Assembly: GCA_948567375.1 (NCBI GenBank)
Contig: OX419761.1
Location: 33,234,501 to 33,298,500 of the forward strand
Reading direction: 5' to 3'
Origin: Lunularia cruciata
Taxonomy: Eukaryota > Streptophyta > Marchantiopsida > Lunulariales > Lunulariaceae
Length of the DNA: 64,000 bases
Made by a program: the position numbers and the translations under genes
In this document: piece after piece, positions 1 to 10,331 of the stretch
How the letters are laid out: each line of letters starts with the position of its first letter
How positions within the stretch are numbered: position 1 is the stretch's first letter
The notes under the pieces: model-generated
Databases searched by the model: none
What the model saw: only the letters and a program-made list of their open reading frames with translations
What the model was told of the DNA's origin: nothing

Positions 1-1126
1 TGTGAACCTGAAATGGTCGTCCCCTGATCGGTCTCCTCAAAATAGGAGCAGATGTCAACCTCTCCTTGAGCTCTACAAAAGCTCTCTCCTGCTCATCTCC
101 CCAACACCACTCTTGTGTAAGCTTGGTCAGCTTCGTCAAGGCCTTGGCAATGGCACTAAATCCTCTAACATAGCGGTGATAGAAGTTTGCCAACCCAAGG
201 AATGCTCGCACTCTGCTCACATCCGTAGGCCGAGGAATACGTGCAATAGCCTCCACCTTGGTCTGCTGAACACCAAGTCCTCCGGGGTAGATAGTGTGAC
301 CCAAATACTCAACCTGCTCATGGAAGAACCTACACTTCCCAAGATGTAATTTGAGTCCATGAGATCTCAACCTCTCAAACACCTCCAACAACTGTCTTTC
401 ATGCTCCTCCACAGTAGTGCTATACACCAAAATGTCATCAATATAGCACCGAGCAAAATCCAGTCCAGCTAGGATCCTATCCATGACCCTCTGGAACTCA
501 GCAGGAGCATTCTTCAACCCAAATGGTAAGAATCTCCACTGATATAACACATCCTTGCCGTGAGGATTAATAGCCCAAAATGCTGTCTTGGACTTATCCT
601 CCTCCCTGATCGGCAACTGATGATATCCCGCTCGAAGATCCAAAGTACTGAAGACCTTTGCATGCCCAATCGCATCAAAAATCTCCTCCAGTGTAGGCAT
701 GGCATACCGATCAGCCCTGGTTTGTCGGTTGATAGGACGGTAATCTCCACACATCCGCCTATCTGTATAGTTGCCATGCATATCCTTCTTGGCTGGCATC
801 ACTGTCGCTGATGCATACTCTCCATGTGAAATCTCCACCAAACCAGCCTCAAAAAGGTCACTACTCCGGCTCTGAATCAATGTCCTCTCCATCTCACTAT
901 ATCGATAAGGACGTCGGAAAACAGGTGTGTCGCTAGTCAGCTCAATCCGTATACCAGGTCCCTTCAGAGCACCCAAATCCTTCATACTGAAGGCAAAACA
1001 ACTCGTGTGACTCCTCAAGAACCTCCAAACCCTCCGTCTTTCCTCTCCAGTAAGCTTGGGTCCAAGATCTGGCTCCCAAGTATCCTCTGTAACTATAGTA
1101 GGAGTGGAAGACGTACTGACTGGCTG
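1..1126 (-). pseudogene. gypsy pol: reverse transcriptase and start of RNase H (partial at window edge)
   Basis: The minus strand stays open from the TAG at 1127-1129 to base 1, in the same frame as the methyltransferase upstream. RT motifs seen in order: a CGDYRPIN block, DLRAGYHQL, LPFGLKNAPAEFQRVMD, and the catalytic YIDDILVYS at about 421-447 with both aspartates present. After the thumb (FLGLANFYHRYVRGF) comes the RNase H lead-in (ERAFVELKERLTSAPIL) at about 1-80. This matches Ty3/gypsy RT by family knowledge. The segment itself has no stop, but it is separated from gag and PR by three stops and one frameshift, so it belongs to a damaged polyprotein. Confidence 0.88.
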
Positions 1127-1464
1127 CTACACTGGGCCCTTGGGAGCAATGGTGTCATGCTCCTGACCACTAGAGGTCCCAACCTCTGTGTGAAAAACTC
1201 CCTCCACTCTGGCTGCAAGCTCCATACGTCCTCTGGCTGCATCCCATGTGGACCAAGGGTGTAATCCAAGTAGCCCACGCTCACCTGGATGTCCAAGTAG
1301 ACCACTCTCCCTAGTAGCTACTGGATGTGTCCCAAGAATACCATGTCCACTCGGTCCATCGCCCCCAGCATGTGCCTGAATCGTCTCGATAGGCACAGGG
1401 CTCACAAGTGTCCGAGTGGTGATGCCTATCAAGCGCATCCTACGCTGCTCTGCCAAACCAAGGC

Positions 1465-2404
1465 TCACAATCCAGGTCAAACAGTTCAGGTCCATAGCCT
1501 GACCTAACACCTGACGCCTGGATGCCTCTGACACTGCTGGAACAGCGGTAATACCGGTGCGAAAACCCATCGCCCGCTCTCTCTCATCAGCATTGGGCTC
1601 CACCAACTGCTATAACTGTGAGTCCCAAACAAGTCCAGGTCCTCCCTCTCGAAAAGCATGAGAGCCTGGGAAACTCATGAGTGTGGGAAATGCAGCTCTA
1701 GGCTGTCCAACTAGGTTCACCACTGCCATGGGTGACCTATCAGCCACTACCACTGTCTGAGACTGACGCCCAACATCCAAGATATCATCAACAAGAATGT
1801 GGTCCAGTCGCTGAATCCCATCATAAGCACGCTGTAGAACCTCTCTGGGTAAGAGGTTTGTCCACCAAAGACAAAGACGATGAGCCCGTGATCCCACTCT
1901 GGCTGCATCTAACAATACAGCAGGTCCCATCCATGAATGGACCTGATGTGTACTCGCCACCACTCTAGTGCGAGAATCACCCATCAATGGAACGTTCTCC
2001 AAAAGGTAAGCTGGAGAAACAGACTGATGAACCTGGAGATGTCGTAGTATCCGTAACATCTCCCAAAACACACCAGAACGAGGATCCTGAAGACCCAAAC
2101 CGCGGCCCGCACGTGTATGTCCCTGACATGGCCATCCAGAAATCACCAAGTGAACAGGCCCATGTCTCTCTAGGTCATGCGCCCCCAGTAAGGAAATGTC
2201 TCCTGGTAAGGCCTTCTGGTAACCTCTGACTGCTGACATCGGTAATAACTCCGGATACCGATAGGCCAAGTGTGCCACATGATGTAGAGAGACTCGCCTA
2301 GCAGTCTCATCTCTCTCTACATACAAGTACCTCTGTACTCGGATACCTGCCTGTAATACCGCAGCTAGTCCGGTGCTGATCCCACCAAACAACTCCAATA
2401 GGCA
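1465..2404 (-). pseudogene. cytosine-5 DNA methyltransferase domain (DNMT3-like) inside the gypsy polyprotein
   Basis: In the 480-residue reading frame 3052-1610 the domain starts near residue 217. Motif I is LELFGGISTG (219-228). Motif IV is SGWPCQGHTRAG, with the catalytic Cys at residue 309 (about base 2127). Motif VI is ENV (352-354). A motif VIII-like AHRLCLWWTNL lies at 390-400. Beyond an in-frame TAG (1610-1612) the same frame continues with motif IX-like ERERAMGFRTG and motif X-like RQVLGQAMDLN (to about 1465). Motif order I to X is not permuted, unlike plant DRM enzymes. The Gly-rich motif I and the AG-x-GL-x-D-x-RS stretch after PCQ resemble DNMT3. All key residues appear intact, so the TAG is the only visible lesion. 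The family call is from motifs, not a search. Confidence 0.88.
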
Positions 2405-3190
2405 TATCCCCTCTACTGGATACTGCCAAGCAATGAGTGTGGTATCCAGAGGTGTCAAAGCAATCGCCTCTGGAGGCTCATTCTCACACTCATCCCCTGA
2501 TGGTACGAAGGCTCCACTCCAAGCCTGCTGCACCAACTGATCTGCATGCTGCTGCAATGCCTCCTCTGAACTCCACAATGGAACATCCAAGGTGGATGGA
2601 ACAATCCCACTCGTACTCCATAGCCGAGTGATCTCCTCTGGTATTGGAGTATCCTCTGCATGGGCGTTCCCCTCCAACAAGTCACCAGGCCAAGTAACTG
2701 CACCACTGAAAGCCAAAACTGATGCTGCCATGGTCCCGGACTGTAGTGAGCCAAGACTGCCACTACTGAAGCGTACTGGTAGGCGACATACCCGTCCCTC
2801 ACCAGACTGCCAACCAGGTCTATAAGAGGCTGTCTCCTCCCAATAGTCAATACTGAAACCCATAGGGTATAACACTGCTCCCCCAACTAGCACATCATAG
2901 GACTCAGCTATCGTCGCAATAGCCTGAGCTCTCACCACCGAGCTATCAATCGGATGACCAGGCTGAACCTGGACAACAAGCTCTCCACGTGTGATGTACT
3001 GTGTCGAACCACCACCAAGAGATGTCTGGATCTGAAATGGACACCTCTCCACATCGGTCTTCTGTAACTCCAGACCAACAAATGTGCAGCCTTCCCCAAC
3101 ATAAGGGGCTGCGCACCAGAGTCTAACAAGACTCTCTGTGGTGTATAGACCTTCCCTGAAGGTCCTACCAAACGAAAGATCCCCCTCTGG
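2405..3190 (-). pseudogene. gypsy aspartic protease and linker
   Basis: The protease active site VLLDSGAQPLMLG lies at the end of the gag-side frame (near 3100-3140). The rest of the domain, including YDVLVGGAVLYPMGF and an IDYWEETASYRPGW stretch, continues in the next frame (residues 1-82 of the 3052-1610 reading frame). The frame changes near 3095, which separates active site and body. That could be a mutation or, less likely, a programmed shift. A roughly 130-residue linker, acidic in places, joins protease to the methyltransferase domain; I recognise no motif in it. Confidence 0.75.
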
Positions 3191-4185
3191 TTATCCAATA
3201 GGACAACACCAGGTGTAAACCGCGCTCTCTCAAAGGCCGGTCTAGCTGGCAACTCCTCCAGTCTAGCCGCTGCTGCCTGCCATAAACCACTGGTCGCTGA
3301 ACGGATCCCATGCTCCTCAACCAAGTCAGCTCCACTACCAACCACCTCTGCTCTAGTAGTAGGAACTGCACCATCCCTACTCTCACACAACGTGGCAGCC
3401 AACCGGAACACTGGGGCTGGGTCCACTCCCAATGTAAACATGTCACTGGCTGAAAATAAAGGATGCCGCATAATCAGCTGAGCCGCCCCCAACATCATGC
3501 TAGACTCAGTCTGTGTAGTAGCAGGTGGCTGACTAGCAGGTACTCCATCAAGTACTCCATCACCACCTACCACACCTGCACTGGGACGTCTAGGAACCAT
3601 GGATGTCGTCTGCAATGCCTCAGATAGCGTGAAAGATTGGGGAAGTCTGACCTGTCTCCCAACCTCTCCTCTCTGTGGGTCCAACTCCACTGATGCTCCT
3701 CTAGGCTCTGGAGCACGTACTGCACTCCTAGTCACTGCTGCAGATGCATCCACCTGTGCTGCTCCGCACATGAAGTCCAAAGCATCTCTATCACCAGCAT
3801 ATGAGGTGGAAGCCTCAGCACCCAAATCTGATCTCCTATGAGCAATAGCCATACTAGCCAATCTCTGCTCCAACTGCTCAATCCGAGTAGCCATAGCTAT
3901 GTCAGAAGTAAGGGCAGGTACTGCACCCCTACTAGGTGTAGATCCTCTACCACCTCGTCCTCCATGAACTGGAGCTCCTCTACTACCTGTCATAGCAGCC
4001 CTACCACTCCGTAACTCCGGGTGTAGGTCAAAACACCGGTCACTAGTATGACCAAATCTATGGCAGTGCTCACACTGCCTCTGTGCTGGCTGTGATGCAC
4101 CAGAGGTATCAGGTCCGCTGCCCTGAGTACACTCTCTCCTATGGTGAGGTCCACCACAAGTCCAACAAGCAACACCACCACTCAC
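2932..4185 (-). pseudogene. gypsy nucleocapsid (two zinc knuckles) and linker to protease
   Basis: The N-terminal end holds two retroviral-type zinc knuckles: CWTCGGPHHRREC (C-x2-C-x3-H-x4-C form) and CEHCHRFGHTSDRC (canonical C-x2-C-x4-H-x4-C). A Gly/Arg/Ser-rich stretch, a short hydrophobic-heptad segment (IATRIEQLEQRLASMA) and a low-complexity linker follow, ending in the protease active-site DSGA. It is in the same frame as the capsid part (4276-5400), separated by one TGA (4276-4278), where CGA would restore Arg. The last ~50 residues after DSGA are read in a shifted frame and are not the true protease. Confidence 0.8.
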
Positions 4186-4275
4186 TGGCTGCTGCTGACC
4201 CGAAAATGAAGGTAAGGGTCTAACTCCACTAGGCCCTCCACTCGCTCCATAGGATCTGGGCTGTCCACCTTGTCC

Positions 4276-5400
4276 TCAAAAACCAATTGGGCGTGGTGCA
4301 CTCTGCTGCACTCTAGAAGAAGTCACAACCGTGGATGAGGTCTCTCTACCAAATCCAGATGTCACCACTCTCTCCTCCACCATGTTGAGCTCAATACGCT
4401 CAGCCAAACCAAAGACTACTGCCAAAGTAGGCGAAGTAGCCTGCAACAACGTAGCATCACGAACTCTACGTCGCAACTCCCTGTCCAGTATCCCATACCA
4501 AAACTGGACTGCCTGGGCCTCAGTAACTCCCTGAGTGAAACTGATCAGCCGCCTCATGCGAGTGTATGCCTCATGTAGGCTCTCTCCAGCCTTCCGCTGG
4601 AACTCCTGCAAGCTCCTCAGCTTGTCAGTCCGCACTCCTTGGTAGTTCTGCCTCAAACATAGGAAGAACTCAACCATGGGGTTAAACCCCGGTACCACAC
4701 CACCTCCTGCAGCGGTACCTCCACTCGTAGTAGCACTATCTCCAGCTAGTGCACCTCCACTAGCTCCACCAACACTACTCGAGCTAGAACTCGTAGGTAC
4801 AGCCGACCTACTCCTGGCCACCAAACCTGAAGTGATGGAGACATAGTGTGGAGACCAATACTGTCTCCATAACTCAATCTCCTCCAAATGAGCTCTCCTG
4901 AACTCATGGTAGTCGTCCATCGGTGGACCTTCCAAGTGCTGAAACAACCCCTTCCATGCCATCAAGGGTGTAAACAAAGTCGGGTTCCGCATCTGCTGCA
5001 GATCACACCAACTATCGAACTCCTGGATGAAGTCATCCAACTCAATGGTACCCACTGTACCAGAGTAACGCCTAGGGCCTTTGGAGGCCCCATAAATCTC
5101 GTCCATGTCCCACAACAACGGTGCGGACACACCAAGTGCACTCTCAACTGAATCAGCTCCTGTGTCGAACTCCAACTCAGAGTCAATCTCCTCCCTCACT
5201 GGGACCTGAGATACAGGTTGATACCGAGCACCACTCCAAGTAAACCCACTGCGTACTGCAGGGCTAACTCCTCTGGAATCTCCAAAGAACTCCGTCGTGA
5301 CAAAGTAACCACACCAACAAACCCGAACCACCAACTGCAACAGCAAGTCGCAACCGCAAGTGCCCCACCAAGTGCCAACACCACCGCGTGCCAACACCAA
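4276..5400 (-). pseudogene. gypsy gag, capsid part
   Basis: The 374-residue frame ends with a typical plant gypsy gag (retrotrans_gag) segment: a stretch near FLCLRQNYQGVRTDKL, then SLQEFQRKAGESLHEAYTRMRRLI and a predicted helical run through RELRRRVRDATLL. A Ser/Gly-rich spacer precedes it. The N-terminal ~60 residues are hydrophobic and Cys/Trp-rich and may be 5' untranslated sequence read by chance, so the true start is uncertain. The frame ends at a TGA that interrupts the join to the zinc-knuckle region. Confidence 0.75.
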
Positions 5401-5713
5401 CTAAAACACCACCCACTAATGTAACTCTAACCGAGATAACTACACTAGGGGAAGGGCAACCTGTAACCTGCCATCATAACACGCACTCTCACGGTCTGCA
5501 GGTCATCACTTCCTGCCTCACCGGAGAGAAACAAAGGTAGTCTGACTGGTCATCACTCCAGCCTCACCACCGAGAGCACACCAGAGCACCAACGCTCAAA
5601 AGTCAAGGCACCTCACACAAACGTGGTGCACAAACAGGAAGCAGAGAATGGAGGGGATCCAATCACAAGAAATCTAAACGAAAACCCTCCATCTCATAAC
5701 ACAACACGGGACT
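5401..5713 (-). other. 5' untranslated leader of the methyltransferase gypsy element
   Basis: About 310 bases between primer-binding site and gag contain no convincing ORF. A diverged relative of this leader occurs at 8000-8215 (shared blocks such as CATCATAACA and GGATCCAATCACAAGAA), so the leader belongs to a repeat family. Confidence 0.6.
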
Positions 5714-5726
5714 GACTCTGCCACCA
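5714..5726 (-). other. probable primer-binding site of the methyltransferase gypsy element
   Basis: On the minus strand this reads TGGTGGCAGAGTC, nine bases downstream of the LTR end. It resembles the plant initiator-Met tRNA site TGGTATCAGAGC but differs at several positions; it may match another tRNA. Confidence 0.4.
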
Positions 5727-5735
5727 TTTGGCATT

Positions 5736-7091
5736 TGACATAAGAGTAGTTCGTATCTAAGTCCTAAGCTACCAGGATCACCAAGAATGGGATCAAACTG
5801 CCTCTCCTAGCCAAAGCTACATGTGTATAGATAACAGTGGCACAGTCACTATGACAACAAGTGAGGGTGGACCAGTTGGCTAGGGCACCAGTCTAGGAAC
5901 AAGAGATCTAGGGGTCAAACCCTGTTGCGCACAATCTAGCAAGAAAGGCAGATTTTGCCAACCAATGACCAAGATCTACACTAAACTAGCTAGCCTCACG
6001 CCAGCAAGCTGGCTTGCTGGCCCTTCTAGGCCTTCGTAGCCTCTCATAGCCCACAGCCCTATGCCTCGAAGCCTCGAAACGCCAAAATTCAGCCAAATGA
6101 GGCCTTTCTTGTTGCCACTTCGAACCTCCTCCAAAATTGGCGAAACTTCTCCAAATCTGCGAAACTCCTCCAAACTAGCAAAAGTTCTCCAAATCTGGCC
6201 AAACAGCGAAACTCCTCCAATTCTGGCCCAAAATCTGACGTAAACCCTAAAGATGGATGTCCGCCAAATCCCCCGCTAACTTTCCACTCGAGCCAAATTG
6301 ACAAAACGGGTTTTTCCAAATCACAATTTCATGAGAAGAGCTTTCCAACTCCACCTTCAATTTCACTTTCTGAGCCCAACTCACAGCAAATTGGTCCTGC
6401 CTTCACCTCCTGAGCTCAAAATCACAACACTGCTCGAAAATTGCTCCTTCTTTGCTCGAAATTTGGCCAGCGCTTCCGCACACCGTCCGCCTAACTGCCA
6501 AATTTGCATCAACTACACGAGCTTCTGCACACTATGGAAACACAGAACCTGAATCGAGCTACCACAATCCACCGAGCTTGGAGATACCACCAACACTCAA
6601 CGTTCCTGCACCCGATTTCCCCCTGACTTCACTTCTCTGATGTAATCAGATTGCTTAACATTCTCAACTCAACTCAACTCAGATCAGTACTTGATCTGTC
6701 ACTCTATAAACTGCCAACAACTGGGCACTGATTACAGTCAAGCCACACCCACTCAAGCATAGAGAATCCAGGTGACGCTCGCCGGCCTCTGTCCACCATA
6801 GCCAGGAACTCGAAGGCTCAACATCAGAGAAGTGAGCTCTCTGGAGCTCACTTCGAAACTATACCCCCTGGACTCGAGCTAGCCCTGAAACCCTAACGGT
6901 CCCGCTGACGGCACATTCGACGGTGCAAACGGTGCAAAGTGACGGTGGGCCCCACCGTGAAGTCAGTACCCCGAACACGAAATCTAACCGTCGGAAAGTA
7001 GTCCCTGAGAAACAGCTAGAATAACTCTAACTACCATCACTGGAACTCCAGTGTCCGAGCATCTAGATGCGGAACTACAAATGGCGTGACA
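5736..7091 (-). repeat. LTR (5' LTR of the minus-strand methyltransferase gypsy element)
   Basis: On the minus strand the segment begins TGTCACGCC and ends CTTATGTCA, the TG...CA ends expected of an LTR, about 1356 bp long. It lies upstream of the primer-binding site and gag. The partner LTR is outside the window, so the limits rest on the terminal dinucleotides and the position of the dispersed repeat that resumes at about 7092. The body is rich in CCAAAT/CTCCAAA-type runs on the plus strand (6100-6240). Confidence 0.7.
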
Positions 7092-7440
7092 AAATAAATC
7101 TCTAGTGCTTGCTCTGGCCTTATCCATATTTCTACTTAAAATAGGAGCATTATGTGCTCTTGATGGATTTCTAATCTATCAACTTTGCTTTAATAGCGTG
7201 ACATTGATTTTGACAATCTTCAATAAGTAGAATTTGTCTCAAGCAAAGGTACCTAAGAGTACAAAGAGTCAACTCATATACCAAAATTGCAAAGTATGCA
7301 TATGTGAAACTATCACAAACAATAGAAAACAAATGATAGCAAATGGTAAAAAAAATTCAATCTTGATCTCTGATCCAACGGTGATAAAGAGAAAAAACTC
7401 AAATGAATTCAATACTATACAAAGAAACCTATACCCGCGT
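7092..7440 (+). repeat. dispersed repeat, family R, copy 1
   Basis: Starts with the block CTAGTGCTTGCTCTGGCCTT and contains GACAATCTTCAATAAGTAG and CTCAAGCAAAGGTACC. The same blocks in the same order recur at about 20810-20960, 26700-27060 and 32185-32410. No convincing coding potential. The gypsy LTR ends at its left edge, so the gypsy element probably inserted into it. Confidence 0.75.
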
Positions 7441-7679
7441 CAACGAGTCCCAAAATAAGAGTGTAACAAGAACAGTAAAGAGTCAAATAAGAGTAAAGAG
7501 TTGAATAAGTATATGTCCAATAATTTTGATAACTATAATTCTTGTGTCCATAAAACTTGATAATAAGGAGATTCTATTCATTGGTAATGTTAATTAAATA
7601 GATTATCTTCTAAAGGATAGTTTTTTGGGAATTACCAAAGCCATCCTAATTTTTGCTATTGCCATTACTAGAAGAAAAG

Positions 7680-7935
7680 GGTGACAACGTAGAAAACACA
7701 ACGGATAAGAAGACCCCATCAAGCCATACAAGGGTGAGACATACGTAATACGTCAAATGAGGCTAAGCCCCAATAGAGTTGATATGAGAAATTTGCACTA
7801 CTACACCTAAGATATCCAAGCTATGTAAGTCATACCATGTCGTACTTTGCCTTTCTCTCTCTAGGAACACAAATGTGTCTAGTTGTGGAGTCTATAGATT
7901 AGAGGTTGTAGATAAACCTGTCCCTACTAGTTTGA
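7680..7935 (-). mobile_element. 5'-truncated copy of the 27-31 kb non-LTR retrotransposon (3' end)
   Basis: On the minus strand it reads GGATATCTTAGGTGTAGTAG..., CTCTATTGGGGCTTAG and CTTGTATGGCTTGATGGGGT, closely matching the last coding bases, stop region and 3' tail of the element at 27123-30896. The match seems to reach about 7935, so only some 250 bp of the 3' end remain. Confidence 0.75.
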
Positions 7936-7999
7936 GCGCGTATGGAACCCAACCAAGAGAACCCTTTGCTCTAGGTTTTGGTATTCTTGCTATCAAGTA

Positions 8000-8215
8000 G
8001 GGTAATAACTGGCAACCTAACTTGTCATCATAACATGCACTCCTAGTCTATTGTTCATCACTTCCAACATTAAAAGAAGAAATACACAACAATCCTAGAC
8101 AAAAAAGAACCTAAGCGTAACACCCGCACACCAATCTAAACCAATTGGGCGTACAAATAAGCATGCAAGCATGGAGAGGATCCAATCACAAGAATTAAGC
8201 AAAAACTCTCAGTGC
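8000..8215 (-). mobile_element. gypsy 5'-leader relict related to the methyltransferase element
   Basis: Blocks shared with 5452-5690 in the same order and strand: GGCAACCT, TCATAACA.GCACTC, TCATCACTTCC, and GGATCCAATCACAAGAA. No gag or LTR could be followed on either side. Confidence 0.5.
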
Positions 8216-9579
8216 TTTTTTGTTGGAATTGAGCTTCAAAGCCCTCTTGCTCTATCATCAAGCTAATTTCAAACTATACTCCAAGCTTTCTCAATTATGT
8301 ACTTTAGCCTTCAAGCCAATTTGTACTCCAAATGGAGTAATCCTATGTCTTTTTGATGGGGAAAACCCTATGTAACTCAGATGTACATAACGCCCTCTTT
8401 GTAACTTTGATTCAAGTGTTCTAAGATTCAACGGAAAGCTTGTAAGATAAGCTTTCTGATATTATGAAATGAGCTATCATCTAATCATTAAAGCTCCCTT
8501 GACAAGCTCTCAAACTTGGCCAAATTTTTTGTAATTTCCATCCTAATTTTGAAATCCCTAATATAGGATTTGCTCCTAGTTCTTTATAACTTTTTTCTAG
8601 ATTTTTGGATCGGAGGTATACTTAATTCTCACAAAAAATCCAATCATCTAAAATCCCCAACCATAGTCATACAAATAGGAGAATTGATACTCATTCATGA
8701 TAGAAGATAAAAATGCTCTATTGAACTTATGATAGTATTTTTAGTAGAGTTTGTTGTATCAACTCTCACTTTCCATGGACCCAAAGTCAACTAAAGCTTT
8801 TACAATAATTGGTTGTGTTCTTTTCTACACATTTGCAAAGTTTAATAGCCTAATCCAACCCCAAACCCTAGATATGGATCAATTCTTGAGCTAAGCTAAC
8901 TTGTGATCTCTACAGACCCAAGTATGTTTGATCCAAGACACTGAATTCTCTATTTGAGTAATTCACATGAAACTTTTGCACAAAGGTACAAAATAATACT
9001 AGAAATTTTATATGGTGATTCAAATCACAACTTTAGGAGTGACCAAACTTCCAAATCTAATCAACATCTCATCTCCAACATCTCACTTTCTACAACTCCA
9101 ACTTCAATTGACCAAAGCTAATTTGAGATTGATCAAACCCTAAACTTTCTTGAGCTCAACAATATAAGAACTTTTTCTTCTCTCCAACCTCTTGGACAGA
9201 TCATTAAAATGTCTCACAAAGCTCTCCAAATTTTCTATTTTATGCTCCTAGGTATGAATTGTACCTCCTTTGATTTAGTCTATCACATCTCTCATAGAAT
9301 CTGCTCAAATCATTCAATTTTAGTCTCCAAATTATAGTTTATCAGCTCTTTTCTCCAACCATGGTCTTTTATTCTCAAATGCACTCCCCAAATTTCTTTG
9401 ATCCTTGAAAATTCAAGACTTTTCCTCTTGGAATCCAATCTCTTGCAATTTTGTCATTTAGTTCCTTCACTTCTTGAAAAATATACTCCACCATTCCATC
9501 TTGAAGCTCATGAGCAAAATTAGATCATTTTCCATCTATAAGAGCATATAGATTGTCAAGTCTCAAACTTGCTTGTAAG
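8216..9579. other. AT-rich stretch without a recognisable gene
   Basis: About 1.36 kb of AT-rich sequence with no long ORF and no protein match that I can see. It could be a decayed LTR linked to the relict at 8000-8215, but I found no clear ends. Confidence 0.4.
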
Positions 9580-10318
9580 TGTAATACCAAGAGCTAACCA
9601 TATGATCTAGATGTGAAATTTGGTTTGGTAACATCTAGAATGATGTTATACATGATGGTCAAAATAGATAAGATAGAAGTATCACCAAAAGAGTACTTCT
9701 ACTAATAGGGTAGAAACCAAAATAGACTTGAGAACGTTAGAACCAATAGCTAGACATATGATTTAAAGGCGAGAATTGGTTTGGTAACATCTGGAAGGAT
9801 GTTACACATGATGGACTAAACAGATCAAAAAGAGGTATCACCAAAAGGGGACTTCTACTAATAGAGTAGGAACCAAAATATGCCAGAAATCTTTGAAGGC
9901 AATTTTGGAGGCCTAAACGGATGAATTAGGCCTCAAAAATGTGCAAGTTCCCCCCCCTAATAGAGGAAAGGCTGGCCTTCCTTCCCCCTACTTTGTCTTG
10001 TCAAGAGCTTTCCAACAGTACCTTACTCATGTGATTTTGAGATTCCTACAGGAAGATTCCCTAAAAGATTCCCTCCGGTCAAAGCTTGTTTGACCAACCA
10101 AATAGGACCTAGACCGGACATGTCACCCATCCAAGTAAGTAATCCAAGGGTGGAGATTGCTGACATGTCACCTATCTATTTCCTTAATCCTATGGTGGAG
10201 CTTCCTTGGAGTAGATCCTCTTTGTCTATATAATAAAGAGAAGGTGCTCCTTTGGAGCATCAAATGTTTGAGTGTGCAATTTGTATCTTCTCTCTTCTAT
10301 TGTCCTCGGAGTATTACA
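9580..10318 (+). repeat. 5' LTR of chromovirus
   Basis: 739 bp, TGTAATACC...GTATTACA. It contains an internal degenerate tandem duplication: the ~140-bp unit beginning near 9594 (TATGATCTAGATGTGAAATT) recurs near 9750 as TATGATTTAAAGGCGAGAATT, both followed by TGGTTTGGTAACATCT. A run of eight C at about 9950 and a TATATAA motif near 10229, a plausible TATA box, are present. Confidence 0.92.
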
Positions 10319-10319
10319 A

Positions 10320-10331
10320 TGGTATCAGAGC
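10320..10331 (+). other. primer-binding site, initiator-Met tRNA type
   Basis: TGGTATCAGAGC, one base after the 5' LTR. This is the usual plant gypsy/copia site complementary to the 3' end of initiator tRNA-Met. Confidence 0.93.

Larger units (their letters stand above)
1..7091 (-). mobile_element. Ty3/gypsy LTR retrotransposon carrying a DNA methyltransferase domain (cut by window start)
   Basis: Read on the minus strand, the order is LTR (5736-7091), a likely primer-binding site, gag with two zinc knuckles, aspartic protease, a cytosine-5 DNA methyltransferase domain, then reverse transcriptase and the start of RNase H, where the window ends. Integrase and the second LTR would lie to the left of base 1. 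The coding region is broken by an in-frame TGA at 4276-4278, a frameshift near 3095, and TAG codons at 1610-1612 and 1127-1129; otherwise it reads open over more than 5 kb. The gag-PR-RT order is ordinary gypsy; the methyltransferase between PR and RT is not. This copy is probably non-autonomous. Confidence 0.9.

Noticed and set aside
1127-1612. TAG readthrough or an altered genetic code
   Set aside because: TAG stops occur together with TGA stops and frameshifts in decayed elements, and the host-type genes here use normal stops (DUF247 itself ends in TAG). Mutation is the simpler explanation.
1610-3052. A host DNA methyltransferase gene or a bacterial transfer
   Set aside because: The same frame begins with gypsy protease and continues into gypsy RT, so the domain is part of the retrotransposon polyprotein.
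1007-5424. Plus-strand ORFs of 60-90 codons across the gypsy element
   Set aside because: They overlap the minus-strand gag/pol frames, have no family motifs and are antisense shadows.
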